A stretch of 64,000 nt of DNA from Lithospermum erythrorhizon (Eukaryota; Streptophyta; Magnoliopsida; Boraginales; Boraginaceae). Below are positions 11,621 to 23,255 of the stretch, one piece after another; position 1 is the stretch's first letter, and the number at the start of each line of letters is the position of its first letter. Location of the stretch: contig JADFUC010000528.1 of assembly GCA_019722365.1 (NCBI GenBank), positions 186,001 to 250,000 of the forward strand, in the 5' to 3' direction. A program made the position numbers and the translations under genes. The notes beneath the pieces are model-generated. The model was given only the letters and a program-made list of their open reading frames with translations, made no database searches and had not been told where the DNA came from.

Positions 11621-14600
11621 CAATACTGTAATCATCGGTAAATGTAATAAAGCCAGTTATAACTGCTGGGTGGCCCAGCGTGCTCGAGGTGTGATCCCCG
11701 ATAAATCGACGACACTCGGTGAATCGATTGAAGGGTGACAGTCATTTTGTCCAAAAGACAGATTCGCACTTGTCGTATGATTAATGTCAGGCTTCAGAAG
11801 TATCCGTCGGGTGGAGTTCTTGATTAGGTTCTGCGATCTCTGATGCCGCGGTATGCGGTTTAAGTGGGTAGAGGCTTTATTAAAAGCCCACCAAGACATG
11901 TTATATATTTCAATCATCGTGTCTAAAGCAATGAACTCGATTTTGAGGGAAAGGAGAATACCCGTCTGACAGTCTAGGGTAAATCGGTATTAATGAGCCA
12001 GCTCATTATTCAAGCAGCAATCTTCACGCAGAATTAGGTACATAATAAGCAGGAGATGGTTAAGCGATGGATCCTGCGCGGGAGCGCGGTATATGGCGTC
12101 CCAGCGTAGATCGTCTCTGCCGGTCTTACAACGACGGTTCTGCGTATATGGCATGAACGCTGACAGTATGCTATGAAGAGTAAGTTGTCTGTACCCGATA
12201 ACACGTACCGGCGGTACAGTGGTGGTGAACCGTTCTTCCCTATCGTCTGTGAACTTCATAGCGAGTCGGGCTTCCGTTGACCTGGGTTCATATGTGACAT
12301 TTGTCGTCACTTTTTTAATTCCCACAATCGGCGACTTTATGATTCCTGAACCATAAAAACATGGTAAACTTCTTCTTAGCTTTGAATTTCTTGTTTTTGG
12401 ACCACAAAACAGAAGGAAATAGAAGTTTACAAACTTACCGATTTGTCTGACATTCGTGATCATCTTATGTAGTTCGTTTAGAATAACTCAAACTTATTGC
12501 ATATTGAAGTTCATAACAAGCGAGAGAATTTATGCAGGAAGAACTTCGGGATGAGATCACGGCCGGTTAGCGAGACACTGGTACCCCGAGTGTTGAGTGG
12601 TCGACCCGGAAACGACATTTAATGATATGAGGGCTCGCGGCACGTCGCTCGCGGCTTCTTTGTGCTTGTCTGCCTGAACCGTGTCGTATCTACCGGCTTA
12701 CAGCTTTCACTTTCGAATAATTCTGAGTTGCCGGTATATGTCATATCTTACACTTTTCATATTGAATTTGGAGCAGAAGGTTCACATTAGCTGACGTGAG
12801 ACATTGGACATCCATGACATCAAACTTGTTCTTTTGTGGAATCCATTTTCCCGATGGGCTATCGTGGGGATTTTGGAGGAACACTGCTTTACATTGATAT
12901 GTGATGGGATTCTCTTTGCTTGAGAATAATTTTCCAAATTCGAGACCCCGACAAATTGAAGTTTGAGTTATTACGACTACTTGACTTTTCAAGTGATGGC
13001 GAAGCGAGTTTTATAAATAGTAATGGCGGTAGCCATTAAAATTCTACAAGAATAAGTAAATAAAAAAAAGCGAGAATCGATGGCCCATAAGTATTAACAT
13101 TTACAAATAAATTTGTAGTAAATCTTTATGCCCAGATCTCATGAAATATATTGAGTATTGAGACTGTTACACTTGATCAAGCGGCGACCTTCTGACATTT
13201 TTGAATCGATTATAATAGTAGGTTATCAGCAATTATGTAAAACTTCACATAACTCTTGTGTCGTTAGCGTACTATTGAATCTTACTCCGACTTTTGTATC
13301 TCAGACAAACCGGTTAAAAGCGCAATTAAACCAAAAATTACTTGGAATGATCATCGAAAGCCATGGCGTTGGTAAAATCAACTGACATGATCCGTTGTCG
13401 CATATCTAGGAGTGCAAAGCTGGCAACACTGTCATCACGGTGTGTCGAGATAATCGACCGATTCCTGACTTTAAAATTGGCTTGATACGTTGCTTAAATT
13501 TTAAATTGGTGATCTTATTATTACTTTGCTTTTATTTTACCGTGTGATAAGTAGCACATAATCAAGCATATGTACAACATGAAAAATAAAACAAGTAATG
13601 CATTAGCGTATGATATGACCTAGGCACATTACATTTTCAAAACATAGTAACATTCGGCCTTGTCTGATTTACAGTCTTAGAAATACGGAATCTCCACGAA
13701 TCAGTCTTGAATTACGGTTCAAATACACTAATCTACAAAAGCTTGGAAGCGGCATGCGAAACTTGTAGGAGAAACAAGAAAATAAAATAAAATAAAATAA
13801 TATGACTCGAATGAGTCGTATCTGGCAATCTGATAAGGACATGGCAGATTAATATGTCTGCTCCATTCCGTTTTCCATAACAATATATATGGGCAAGTAA
13901 ATTCACTTAATGTCACATATATTAAATGAAATGAAAAATAATTGTGTTCATAATTGACTAATTAATTACCCATCGTATTTACAATTAATTATCGATTAAT
14001 GTAAATTTTAAATTCAAATATATTCCTGTGTGATTAATAGTATTACTTACAATAATTACCAACCTCTTAAATTATGGAATAGTACTTACAAACAATTAAC
14101 TCCAAAATTTAAAATTTAAAACATAAATGAAAATATTTTCAAAATTATCGATTAATGAAAATAATTTTGAAAGAGAAATATAAATAAAATTTAATGTCAT
14201 TCAAGATATATATATTCAATCATCTTAATATTAAAATTTATGATTTAACATTAAAACTTCGAAATTAATAATTACCAATAAATTTTAAAACCAAAATAAT
14301 TACAAAAATACGTTTAGGGTTTTTAAAGCCGGACGGCAATTCATGACCAAAACACGCTGACCTCGGCCGCAGGGAATGACGCAGCAGGCGGTGCCGTGAA
14401 ATGCGGCCAATGGGCTACGTCCGGCACGGGCGAGCCGAGGCCGTTCGAAAGTTTGGCGACGATTTTGGCAATTCGTTTTCAGTTTTCAGTTTTTCCAGAT
14501 TAATTGCAACTTTTGTAAAAACGATTTGGAGGCTCTAAAAAATTCAAAAAATTCTAGGATTTTCTTGAACATCAACAATATCATTATTGAACACGTCCAA

Positions 14601-15052
14601 GTGAAAGTTTATCAAAAACGCTAGTTTTCGATTAAACTCAAAGCAATCCCATAAGTTCAACGAATTTTTTTTGGAGTACTTAAAAATTCAAAAGAATTAC
14701 AATGAACCTCAAAGGGTCAAGAACACACAATTTAATTTTGTAATTTACGAAATTTCTAAACCTCGGCTATACAAAATCGAAAATGATTACACCTCCAATT
14801 AAAAATGCAAATTAATCAATTTTTAATCCTTTCGTTCATGAAACAATTAAAATAAACTTCAAATCATCCATCGATACATGAAGTGATGATTCCAGCCATA
14901 TGAAACATATATTAAAATGGGTTGATTTTTCATATTATATATATTCATCAAATTGAATATATAAATCATGAATCGAAATTATGCTGTATGTCGACACTTA
15001 GCGATCAAACTAGATAAAATACATTAAACTTGAGTGAAACACAGAGGCATTT

Positions 15053-16020
15053 GTTAGAATCTAGTATGAATTTGTCGTGATAAACATCAATTCATACATC
15101 CCGCGTTCTCGAAATAATGTAAATTAATCTAAACATAAAATGACAAACCTTGAATACGAGAATTAGCACATTTCGAGCGGATTGAACCCGATTCCCCGCG
15201 AAAAGCCTCCGTGATTGCCCTCGAGATCCGCTCCGATGCTTATTGACACCGATGAGATGTCCTGCAGATTGCAGCGCGAGAGGAAGCGAGCGAGGCTTTG
15301 AGCTTTGCTAGAGTTTTTATGATGAAATGTGAATTGGAAGAAAATCTTCCAGTCGCGAAAGAGGGCGGTATCTTGTGAGAATTGGAGGTTTTTTCATGAA
15401 AACCTAATCCCTCTTTAAATACCAATCACAATTGAAACTTAAGTTAGCAGCTAGATTAAGAGAAATCGAGTTTAGCTGGATTAGCTTAATTAGGCAGATT
15501 ATGAACTTCTAATTAAATAATGAGTTACTAATTGAATTGTTATTTTAATTAACTTAACAAGTCAATTAAAATATAGCAGTCATTGTAGAATAGCTTATCG
15601 AAGTTATTCATCGATCTCGATTAATTGATTAAACTTGCAAGTTTAACTTGATTGATGTTCATCAACATATATATTTGACAAATATATAAATATTGAAATA
15701 CATTTCTGCGTATACAAGAATCTCGTTCTTCATTCATGAAATATTATTATTTGAATATAAATTTGTATGTGTGGCCTTACAGGCTCGGATAATAGTAAGT
15801 TGTATAACGTAATAATTGACCAATTACTATTATTATAACGATTAATAGTAGATCATGATATTTCATATACCAAATTATGAGGCCCAACAGTAATACCATT
15901 ACTAAGGTGAACACTTAGTTCTAGTAAATCGCATTTAACCCGACCAGTAAATGAATTGATCTATGATTGTCATGACGGGCCTGATAAAGGGAATCGATTA
16001 CCATTGATTCACGGCCTTGT
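15053..16020 (-). repeat. LTR of copia family A (copy 3)
   Basis: On the minus strand it ends in GATTCTAACA at 15053, exactly as the copy at 41311 does. Shared blocks with copies 1 and 4 include the attgattaaacttgcaag stretch near 15625, caggctcggataatag near 15780 and ctaaggtgaacact near 15900. The outer end near 16005-16020 is decayed and placed approximately. Confidence 0.7.
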
Positions 16021-16775
16021 ATACAAATCAAGTACATATCCGACGCGAATAAGCCCAGTGGGCTTCGAAGTCTAAATCAAGTCTAAAACTATATCAATCA
16101 AAGTTTACATCAAATCCAATTCCGTCTGGCGATGATCAATTAGAGAACAATAGATTGATAGTTGAAACCGATCGATTTGTTACGATATTTTTGTACTAGG
16201 TGAATTTTTCCAAAAAAGTTTTATTATTATATTAGTGCTCATACTCATAAAAAATAAAATATTTCTAAGCGATTCTGGCCTTGAAAGCGAAAATACGGTT
16301 TCCATTGTACAAGGCTATCGGGACTTTCTAAGTGCAGCAGTCTGATAGCAAACCAAAATTTTGGTACTAAAGAATTAGCGGTTCGGATCGGGACCCGTAG
16401 AGGTGTGAAGAGAATTTTACGCGAGTTTGTGGTTTTCTATCATGACCTTCATCAAATGGATTGGTCCCGATGGAGGCTCCAGATATAGTTAACGTATTGG
16501 TCCCGATGGAAGATCCCGATGCAGTTCACGTTTTAGACAGTTTGTAAAAATATAATTTATACCATATATACAGTTTAAAGGTCAATAATTATTTCATGAA
16601 TCCTTAGCTATGCCACGTGTCAAATTGTAGTTACCATAATCCATTCCACATTCAAATTAAGTAAACTGATGACTATGTATTTTCGCAGGAAGAATAACCC
16701 ACCATTCCTTCAGAAAATTGAGGATCATGTTGTAACCCACGTTTCAATATAATGGCACTAATCTAGGAAACTGTA
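16021..16775. other. Intergenic with a short duplication
   Basis: No gene seen. A roughly 36-base unit beginning attggtcccgatgga is present twice in tandem at about 16460-16531, with about 75% agreement. The rest is AT-rich sequence of unknown origin. Confidence 0.4.
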
Positions 16776-18863
16776 TGTAGACATCGAAAAATTTATCAAA
16801 AAATAATTAAATTGATTAAGACGAATTAATCAAGTTAATTAAGGGTCGAATCACTGAGAATATACGTGGTGGTGGGGTTCTCGATTAAACAAATTCAAAT
16901 CGAGCCTCGGACGAGCCGAGGGTTCCTTCATCCCAAGCCCACAGGTTAATCGAAGTCAAGAACAATGGTTTTACGTTAATTAACCCTAAGTTTGAACTTC
17001 GAAATAGGGTTCGAGAAAAAAATATCGCACTAAATGTCGAGAAAAATTGGGGCTCGAAACCGCTTTATTTTATTGATCCAAACTCGGCGAGCAGGACGTT
17101 CGAGAGAACCCGTGGCTCGAGGAATGAAAGAATATATAAACCACAGGGGTTTAAAATAGAAGGCTGCACAAGTTTGTGGTTCCAAAATCAAAATTTCATG
17201 AGTTTTGTGATTCAAAATCAACTTAACTAGGAAGTTGTGTGAGTGCCCAATCAAGGCTCAAGGTCAGGAATCGTCTGAAAATGCTTTGACCTAAAAGAAC
17301 AAGACTTCTTCACGTCAAAGAGGCATCTATAATTGTTACTTGGCAAAGAAAAATTCCAAAATTATCGTGATCCACGATCTTGCGCCGAAATTCAGCCCAG
17401 GTCAATCGTGATCAACGAAATCGAACCGACTGATCGAAGCAAGCATTTGAAGCCTAGAAACCTATAAATACCCCTATTTGGTGAAAAAATACACACGAAC
17501 AAAAGGGCAAAACCTCCCTGAAATCCGTCCCAAACACTGCCAAAACCACGAGAAAATTTAGAAAAGCGATCTTTCCCAAATTTAAGTTAAATCTTTGAAC
17601 CGCCGTTAGAAATACCATGTGGTGGGTGGAAAACACCTCAGTGGCCAAAAGCGCTGAAATCAAGGATTATTGCACAAGCAGCCAATTCTTCAAATTTGAG
17701 CAATCGTGAGAATCGTAAGATTCTCGAGCCGCTGAATATTCGGAGATAAGCTATATTTGATTATTCATAAACTTGGATGAACACACGATAAATTTCGAGG
17801 TTTGATTAATCAAATCCCGGATATGAGAATAAACTAGCGTTGATCCCTATATAGTTGGATTCTGAAATTTTGGAAACAAACATTTGCTAAAGGGCCCACA
17901 TCTGGTTGGTCGATGTCGTCAGCAAGGTTGGAGCGTTCGCCCATGCCCGATACGTGATTACATAACCTTAATTTGCTAAGGCCGCTGTAGTAAAAGCTAG
18001 AAGTGACGTAACTTCATAGCTTAAACCAAGTGAGGCCAAATCTCACTAAGTCCCACGTGGGTCATATCCTCAAGTCCCACTCTATATGACAAGGCTGTAA
18101 GACCGTGTAGTGGCTTGAAGCGGCGTTGCTTGACAACTTTCTTTGTTATCGCTCAATATAGCTCGAAGCTTCGAGGTCACATCCCCGAATCCAAGTGTCA
18201 TATCAAGACACTAAAAACAAAGAGCCTCTCGAGCCACTGACCCCACCACGAAAAAGTAAAGCCTTAAAATAAAGTCTCTTGGAGGCATAGTTTATCAAAT
18301 TTATGAAGTCCCGCTGTGGTGTCCAAAAGCGAGTCCCGTGCTGTGACGTTTGTAGTAAGTCAGTAATCCCCAGCATGGGCGGAGATCAAATCCAGAGACC
18401 GAGATCGAGTCAATGCAGTGACAGAGAATCGCTGCTAAAGAACAGAACCGAGCCATGCTCCAGGATCAGAGACGGTCTGGAGTCCACCAGGCGGGGCATA
18501 CATCATTTCGCTGATGCGTCCCGGAGAAAGTAGGACATCTATAGTCTTGTCGAGAAAGACTAGGACATGCTCTGAAATAGATCGAGGCTCTGTCTAAATC
18601 AAATCGAGTCAGTTCAAGTCGAAATCAAATCTAGTTTAAGTCGGCTTCGAAATCCGTCAAATCAAAAGCCAAGTCAGATCAAATCAAGCTCGAGTCAAAA
18701 GCCAATGAATCTACTTAAATCGTGACAAACCTTAGGAATTCATAATTTGAACGGTCGATCCCTCTTGCTTTGTTTTGATAAAGCACTTGTGCGAATTTTT
18801 CCTGATAATTTTATTTTGCACCCCTACCATAAATAAAAATAAAAAATTCTTAACTGCATTACA
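16776..18863 (+). repeat. Solo LTR of the SIRE-type copia family (family E)
   Basis: Starts TGTAGACATCGAAAAATTTA and ends gcattaca. The start and end align by eye with the LTR at 56603-58306 (same TGTAGACA start, same cccct-aataaa-aaattctt end). It is flanked by ctgta (16771-16775) and ctcta (18864-18868), a five-base duplication with one change, and no coding remnant lies beside it, so it looks like a solo LTR of about 2.09 kb. A TATA box (TATAAATA, 17463-17470) marks the transcription start region. Open frames such as 18303-18533 lie inside the LTR and are not genes. Confidence 0.7.
17463..17470 (+). promoter_or_regulatory. LTR TATA box
   Basis: TATAAATA in the context cctataaatacccc, about 690 bases into the LTR, the expected place for the U3/R border of this long-LTR copia type. 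Confidence 0.55.
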
Positions 18864-19136
18864 CTCTACTATTCAATTGATAGAGATAACTGCTTCTATT
18901 TTCATATAACAACTTCTATAGATTATAATACAAATAATGATCACGCAAAAATCAAAAAACGTTTCAGAACCTCTCAATCTAAATTCTGAAAAAATAACTA
19001 CATAGCAATAACTCAATGAGACATTACAATCAGTATTTCAACATGAGAATTGATAAGACATAGGAGTAGTAGTAAACTATCAAGATATTGCATATCGACG
19101 CTCATCAGCGGGAAGTGGTGAAGGTTTTCATAGCTT

Positions 19137-19718
19137 TCAGTAGGTTCTTAAAGGTTTTCCATAATCACCTACTTTCATTTCCTCGATCTTGAAGGGTAGA
19201 TAATACAAATTTTTATGATGCATTTTCAGCTCTAGAAACAAAAAAAAAAGAGGAAGCATAAATTTGAGAATAAGAAGACGCAAGAATATTAGTTGAAAGG
19301 TTTCTCTTCCAAGGTAGGTTTGTAATCTTCTTTATAACTGTCAATATAACCAAAAGTCTTTTGTTTATTACCTCAAAAAATTTGACTGTGCTTTATGGGT
19401 ACACTTTTGTATTGGGGTTTGGGAGTGTAAGTTTTTATATTATTATTAAGAATGTTAAGGATGTTCATATTCTTGCTAATATAAAATGGCTTTTTTGTAT
19501 ATTAGTATAACTATACAAGTAAATTAATAGTGTTAAGGTCCATATATATAAGATTTTAGCAAAAATAAAAATGTTTTGTACTCATAATTTCATGAAAAAA
19601 TTAAATGAAGATCGATCGATGATGAAATTAAGGTAATGAGAAAGAGCTTACGAGAAGCCACGATAAGGGAAGGTGTGAACATGAAGAGGACAATAAATCT
19701 TCCAACTACACCATACAT
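19137..19718 (-). CDS. Candidate small secreted peptide precursor, two exons, 53 residues
   Basis: Exon 1 runs 19718-19652 and exon 2 19231-19137 on the minus strand, joined across a 420-base intron with a c|gtaagc donor and a strong pyrimidine-rich acceptor (tttttgtttctag). The phase fits exactly: exon 1 leaves one base and exon 2 supplies two. Exon 1 encodes a signal-peptide-like start (VVGRFIVLFMFTPSLIVAS after Met-Tyr-Gly); exon 2 encodes a basic stretch and ends EEMKVGDYGKPLRTY then TGA. Asp-Tyr followed by Gly and Pro is reminiscent of tyrosine-sulfated plant peptide hormones (RGF/GLV, PSY, CIF types), but the usual C-terminal His/Asn ends are absent, so I do not assign a family. A TATA box lies 107 bases upstream of the ATG. 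An alternative donor (gtaggt) inside exon 2 could add further exons. There is no transcript evidence; I infer a real gene from signal sequence, intron phase and promoter together. Confidence 0.48.
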
Positions 19719-19824
19719 TATTACTACTGTAATAAATTTGAGTGAATTTATCTCAAGTATGAATCACTATGTTTGGCTTAATGCATGTATTTGTGTTTTG
19801 TATGAGGCTTCATAATCTATTGGC

Positions 19825-19832
19825 CTTATATA
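19825..19832 (-). promoter_or_regulatory. TATA box of the small peptide gene
   Basis: Minus strand reads TATATAAG in the context ttgtatataaggcc, 107 bases upstream of the proposed ATG at 19718, leaving a 5' leader of about 75 bases. Confidence 0.5.
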
Positions 19833-19977
19833 CAAATGGCTAAACTCATGCATGCAAACTGCCACGTTTAGTTCCATTAAGCTTTATTCAATATTTTATT
19901 TGGACATGGAATTCAAATGATGAGATATATAGAGAATAGGAGATCAATTGTAAAGTATTTTAATATTTAACTATTCC

Positions 19978-20165
19978 ATTGATGTTTTAATTAATATATA
20001 TTTATATAAATGATATAATTATTAATAATATTTTTATCAATTTTCTTTTCTCATTTTTTATTATTACATATTTAATAATGAGATCAAACTAAATTGAATA
20101 TACAAAAAAATTATATGATACACCAATAATTCATACAGGTTGGATTATGCACCAATAACTATAAT
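19978..20165 (+). repeat. Direct repeat, copy 1
   Basis: Shares an ordered series of blocks with 20776-21000: gatgttttaat, aatgag(a)t-aga, aattgaatatacaaaaa and atgata/catca followed by a c-aata-ttcatac run. Identity is moderate by eye. The two copies are about 800 bases apart. Confidence 0.5.
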
Positions 20166-20449
20166 TAAATTTTTGCTTTATAAGTTGATAAAAAACTGAA
20201 CCTCTGTGGCATCTTATTATATAACATAGTCTTCATACGGATCATTATTTATTCTTTAGAATGTAGAATTGCTTTAGGATAAGTAGTATTACAGAGCATG
20301 CAAATAATAAAAATTGGGAGCGATGTTATATATAAAATGGATTACCCTACAATATATTAAATATCTAGAATTTTAGTATTTCTATAATTCTTTTAATATT
20401 TATGCAAATTTTATTATAGGATAAAGTACAATAATATACAATAACTCTA

Positions 20450-20620
20450 TTAGATTGTATGATGTCCAAAGGGAGCAGAGGAGACGGCATCGGGAGTACT
20501 TGAACAATAGGCATGCACATCAAGGAATTCACAGTGGTAACTTAAATGCAAATTATGGTATAGAATATCGTAATGCACATCAAAATGTGAGGAGACACGA
20601 AATGCAAGATAGCCAATGAA
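20450..20620 (+). pseudogene. Arg/His-rich open fragment between two direct repeats
   Basis: One frame is open from about 20445 to a TGA at 20620 and reads DVQREQRRRHREYLNN and, near the end, NVRRHEMQDSQ. Its composition resembles the basic N-terminal part of some DNA transposon proteins, but I cannot name it. It has no ATG in a convincing place. It lies between two direct repeats, so it may be the interior of a small unidentified element. Confidence 0.25.
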
Positions 20621-20775
20621 CATCGTAAAAGTTAGAATACATAGATGAGCGAAAACGCTGCCAGCTTATATTCAAGTGTGCGATGCAAGAAGAGCGTTGG
20701 ACTAAAATCGTCACATTATTAAATTTTACTTAGATCTATATTTAGCCATGATTTTGTACATAAGTGATGGAACTA

Positions 20776-21000
20776 CTAACGATGTTTTAATGAATATGTA
20801 TATGGTACGGTCTATTGATATTTTAGATTTAGTATTTGTACATAAATAATACAATTGTTATTGATGTGCTTATCAATTTTTATTTTTATTTTTTACTATC
20901 ATATATTTCATAATGAGATTAGACATAATTGAATATACAAAAATTTCTATCATACATCAACAAATTTGTACATGCTGAACTGTGTATCGATAGCTAGTAT
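20776..21000 (+). repeat. Direct repeat, copy 2
   Basis: Second copy of the repeat at 19978-20165, with the blocks gatgttttaat, ttatcaatttttatttttat, cataatgagatta and aattgaatatacaaaaat in the same order. Confidence 0.5.
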
Positions 21001-21266
21001 ATTGAATTAAGTTCTCGAATTAAAAACAAGAATCATTTCGAGAAAATAAATTCCAGAACGGCAATGTTTTGATATTCTGTCATTTTCAACAATTCAATTA
21101 CCATTGAAATTGCAACATTAGATTGTATTAAGCATGACAACAATCTTATAAGTACTTCTATAAAAATATTTACACAAAGTACTTCTCTAAAAATATTTAC
21201 ACAAATGGAGGATCCTGTAGACCTTCCAATATATATCAAATCCGAACACAAATTTCTCTATACATC

Positions 21267-21794
21267 CTAATTTAGAGTTTTGGGGACATGCATGTAGGAG
21301 AGTCTACTTGGTCGCCTCTGGAAATTCTCTCGTCGGCGAAGCTGATGTGACGAAGGACGAATAAGGGACGCCAATGATCTCTTAACCACATCAACACCAT
21401 CCACAGCTCCGATCGTCACCAACGAATTCGCCATAGCCGAACGCCTCACCTTATTCGAGCAATATAACGTCGTTTTATTAACGTTATTATTGCTCTTGTG
21501 CATCCTGCACCTGAAAGACCCGTGATGATTTGTAGGGGAACACGTGCAATTACTCCGCTGACTTGGGCCGCCCGGTTTTTTGCACATCACGTGGCCCTTA
21601 TTGGGCAAGTGCGTAATGGACCGGTTCGGGGAACTCTCTAACCGGCCGGTCCGGTCTAAGCTGAACCGGAGTGATGATTGGAAAGTCGTGTTGATCGAAG
21701 AAGAATTGGATGGAGACGAAGAAAAATGTCGAGTTGGCGAAATGGACCGGACGACCGGTCCACTAAATGATCGGCGAGAAGTTGTTGAAGCCAT
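21267..21794 (-). CDS. Serine-rich protein, At5g25280/At5g11090-like, intact
   Basis: A single-exon frame of 175 codons from ATG at 21794 to a stop at 21267. The N-terminus is rich in Ser and Arg (residues 1-60, with RSISPTRHFSSSPSNSSS). The family signature follows: NCTCSPTNHHGSFRCRMHK (82-100), RRSAMANSLVTIGAV (117-131) and KRSLASLIRPSSHQLRRR (138-155), then RPSRLSYM near the end. This order matches the small plant family of serine-rich proteins, which is plant-specific and has no established biochemical role; members are often stress- or touch-responsive in transcript studies. There is no signal peptide or membrane segment, so a cytosolic or nuclear place is likely. The overlapping plus-strand frame at 21580-21822 is a shadow. 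A TATA box lies upstream at 21905-21912. I regard this as a functional gene. Confidence 0.92.
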   Translation of the reverse strand: MASTTSRRSFSGPVVRSISPTRHFSSSPSNSSSINTTFQSSLRFSLDRTGRLESSPNRSITHLPNKGHVMCKKPGGPSQRSNCTCSPTNHHGSFRCRMHKSNNNVNKTTLYCSNKVRRSAMANSLVTIGAVDGVDVVKRSLASLIRPSSHQLRRRENFQRRPSRLSYMHVPKTLN

Positions 21795-21904
21795 TTTCTT
21801 GTATTTTGAGGTGTTTAATTAGTTGTGTGGACAATTAAATTGAAACAAAAAAGTTCGGTAGTTCTTTTTTCCAGATTGGGAAACAGATGTCTGATAAAGC
21901 ATCG

Positions 21905-21912
21905 TATTTATA
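21905..21912 (-). promoter_or_regulatory. TATA box of the serine-rich protein gene
   Basis: Minus strand reads TATAAATA in the context cacctataaatacga, 111 bases upstream of the ATG at 21794. Confidence 0.65.
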
Positions 21913-23031
21913 GGTGTTAAAATCAAGGCCGGTCAATTCTTTGGTAGATTCTTAATTTTTACACAAAATAGAATTGAATTGGATAAGGGTTACACTTAAT
22001 TAATGATACGGTTTATTAATGATCTTTATATGTATTTAATTTCAATATCAAAATAGTATACATTATTAAAATATATCATTTTAAGATGATATTATTGAAA
22101 AAATTAAAAAAAAAAGTGTATCGAAATTATCCTATACACTTAATTAGAATGTGTACCAAAATTCGTTGAACAAATTGGTACAGATTACCTAAAAGTTAAA
22201 AATAAGCTTATATAATTGATATTAATGAATTATTTTTTGAAAAAATGGTACGTATTAGCTAAAATGTACCAAAAGAATAAGAAAATATATTATAAAATGA
22301 TATAATTTATATTTTTTATCATTAATAAACCGTTAATGAACAAAAAGCTTAATAAATCATAAATTTCCACCTCTAAATCATTCTATTTTGACTGATTTAA
22401 GAACTAGCTAAATGAAGGAAAATAATATTTGAGACATAAATTTAAAATTCATTAATTTTTATGTAAAGTCAAACTTTCCTAATAATAAAATATGTAATGA
22501 GTATTTAATCGTTTTCTAATAAATTTGCTCATTTATTTTGCTAAATAATAAGTGATTGATATTTATTATCGAATTATATATTTTTTATTGGGATGAAAAC
22601 TTAATATTATATAAATAAATTATTGATTTAAAACAATACAAGTGGGCTATATCATTAAGTATTTCTCAATTATATAGTTATATTGATATCATGAATTCAT
22701 CAGAACATTTATTTCGTACAACATTTCATCAAATATTTTTAAAATTATTCATTATTGAATTGATATACTATCCTTATTATACTCGTAATATCATATGTTC
22801 GTATTTTTGAATAAAAACTCAAATTCGACCCAACTTATTAACTTTAAGAAATATTATTTTACAAAAATAATATGCATAAAACACTTATTGTATTGTTTTA
22901 TAAGCATTTCATTGTTTTATAAGCATTTCATGTATCAAACGTGTAATTTTTTCACGTATGAGTTTTTTTTAAATAAATACATACTCCGTATTATTCATTC
23001 CACATTTTACCAACACTTCTGTATGAATGAG
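21913..23031. other. AT-rich intergenic
   Basis: Beyond the promoter of the serine-rich gene I see no gene. The open frame at 22795-23037 is a low-complexity AT-rich translation and is not supported. The DNA has many short tatt/aata runs and no repeat ends I recognise. Confidence 0.45.
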
Positions 23032-23042
23032 AGATAGCTACG

Positions 23043-23255
23043 AACCCCTAAGGTGGAGTAATTGGTAAAAGCTCCCGGCGAAGTAAAGTTGAGCAGGTAT
23101 TGTGTGGGTTCGAATTTCGGGAACGACATCTTTGAGATTATCAGGCCAATCTGAAAGACTAAACGGACGGCTTGAATGTGCCAGGATTTAGATCTCGCCC
23201 GTGCTTCACAGGATTCAAGAAAAAATAAACCTCCTTATTAAAAAATAAAAATAAA
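23043..23255 (+). mobile_element. tRNA-derived SINE with perfect target duplication
   Basis: The 213-base element starts at a tRNA-like head with an A-box-like stretch (gtggagtaattggtaaaagc) and a B-box (gggttcgaatttc) about 45 bases later, which together form an internal RNA polymerase III promoter. It ends in an A-rich tail. The 11-base target duplication agatagctacg is perfect, at 23032-23042 and 23256-23266. The intact duplication points to a fairly recent insertion. Confidence 0.85.

Larger units (their letters stand above)
10850..16020 (-). mobile_element. Decayed copia element, family A, 5' half (right partner of inverted pair)
   Basis: Mirror image of the element at 6059-10790: an LTR at 15053-16020 pointing left, an AT-rich leader (13900-15050), an unrecognised gag zone (12000-13900) and integrase at 11620-11040. 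Matching points in the two copies (LTR start, integrase blocks) all give a centre close to 11.07 kb. Open frames in 11990-12463 and 12741-12992 on the minus strand match nothing I recognise. RT, RNase H and a 3' LTR are missing here too. Confidence 0.68.

Noticed and set aside
11990..12463. 157-codon minus-strand frame
   Set aside because: No recognisable domain; inside the minus-strand copia where gag or protease decay is expected.
18303..18533. Basic plus-strand frame as a gene
   Set aside because: Falls inside the solo LTR of the SIRE-type family.
21580..21822. 80-codon plus-strand frame
   Set aside because: Shadow of the serine-rich protein gene on the minus strand, which carries the family signature.
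22795..23037. 80-codon plus-strand frame rich in Phe, Tyr and Ile
   Set aside because: Composition reflects AT-rich DNA; it runs into the SINE target site.
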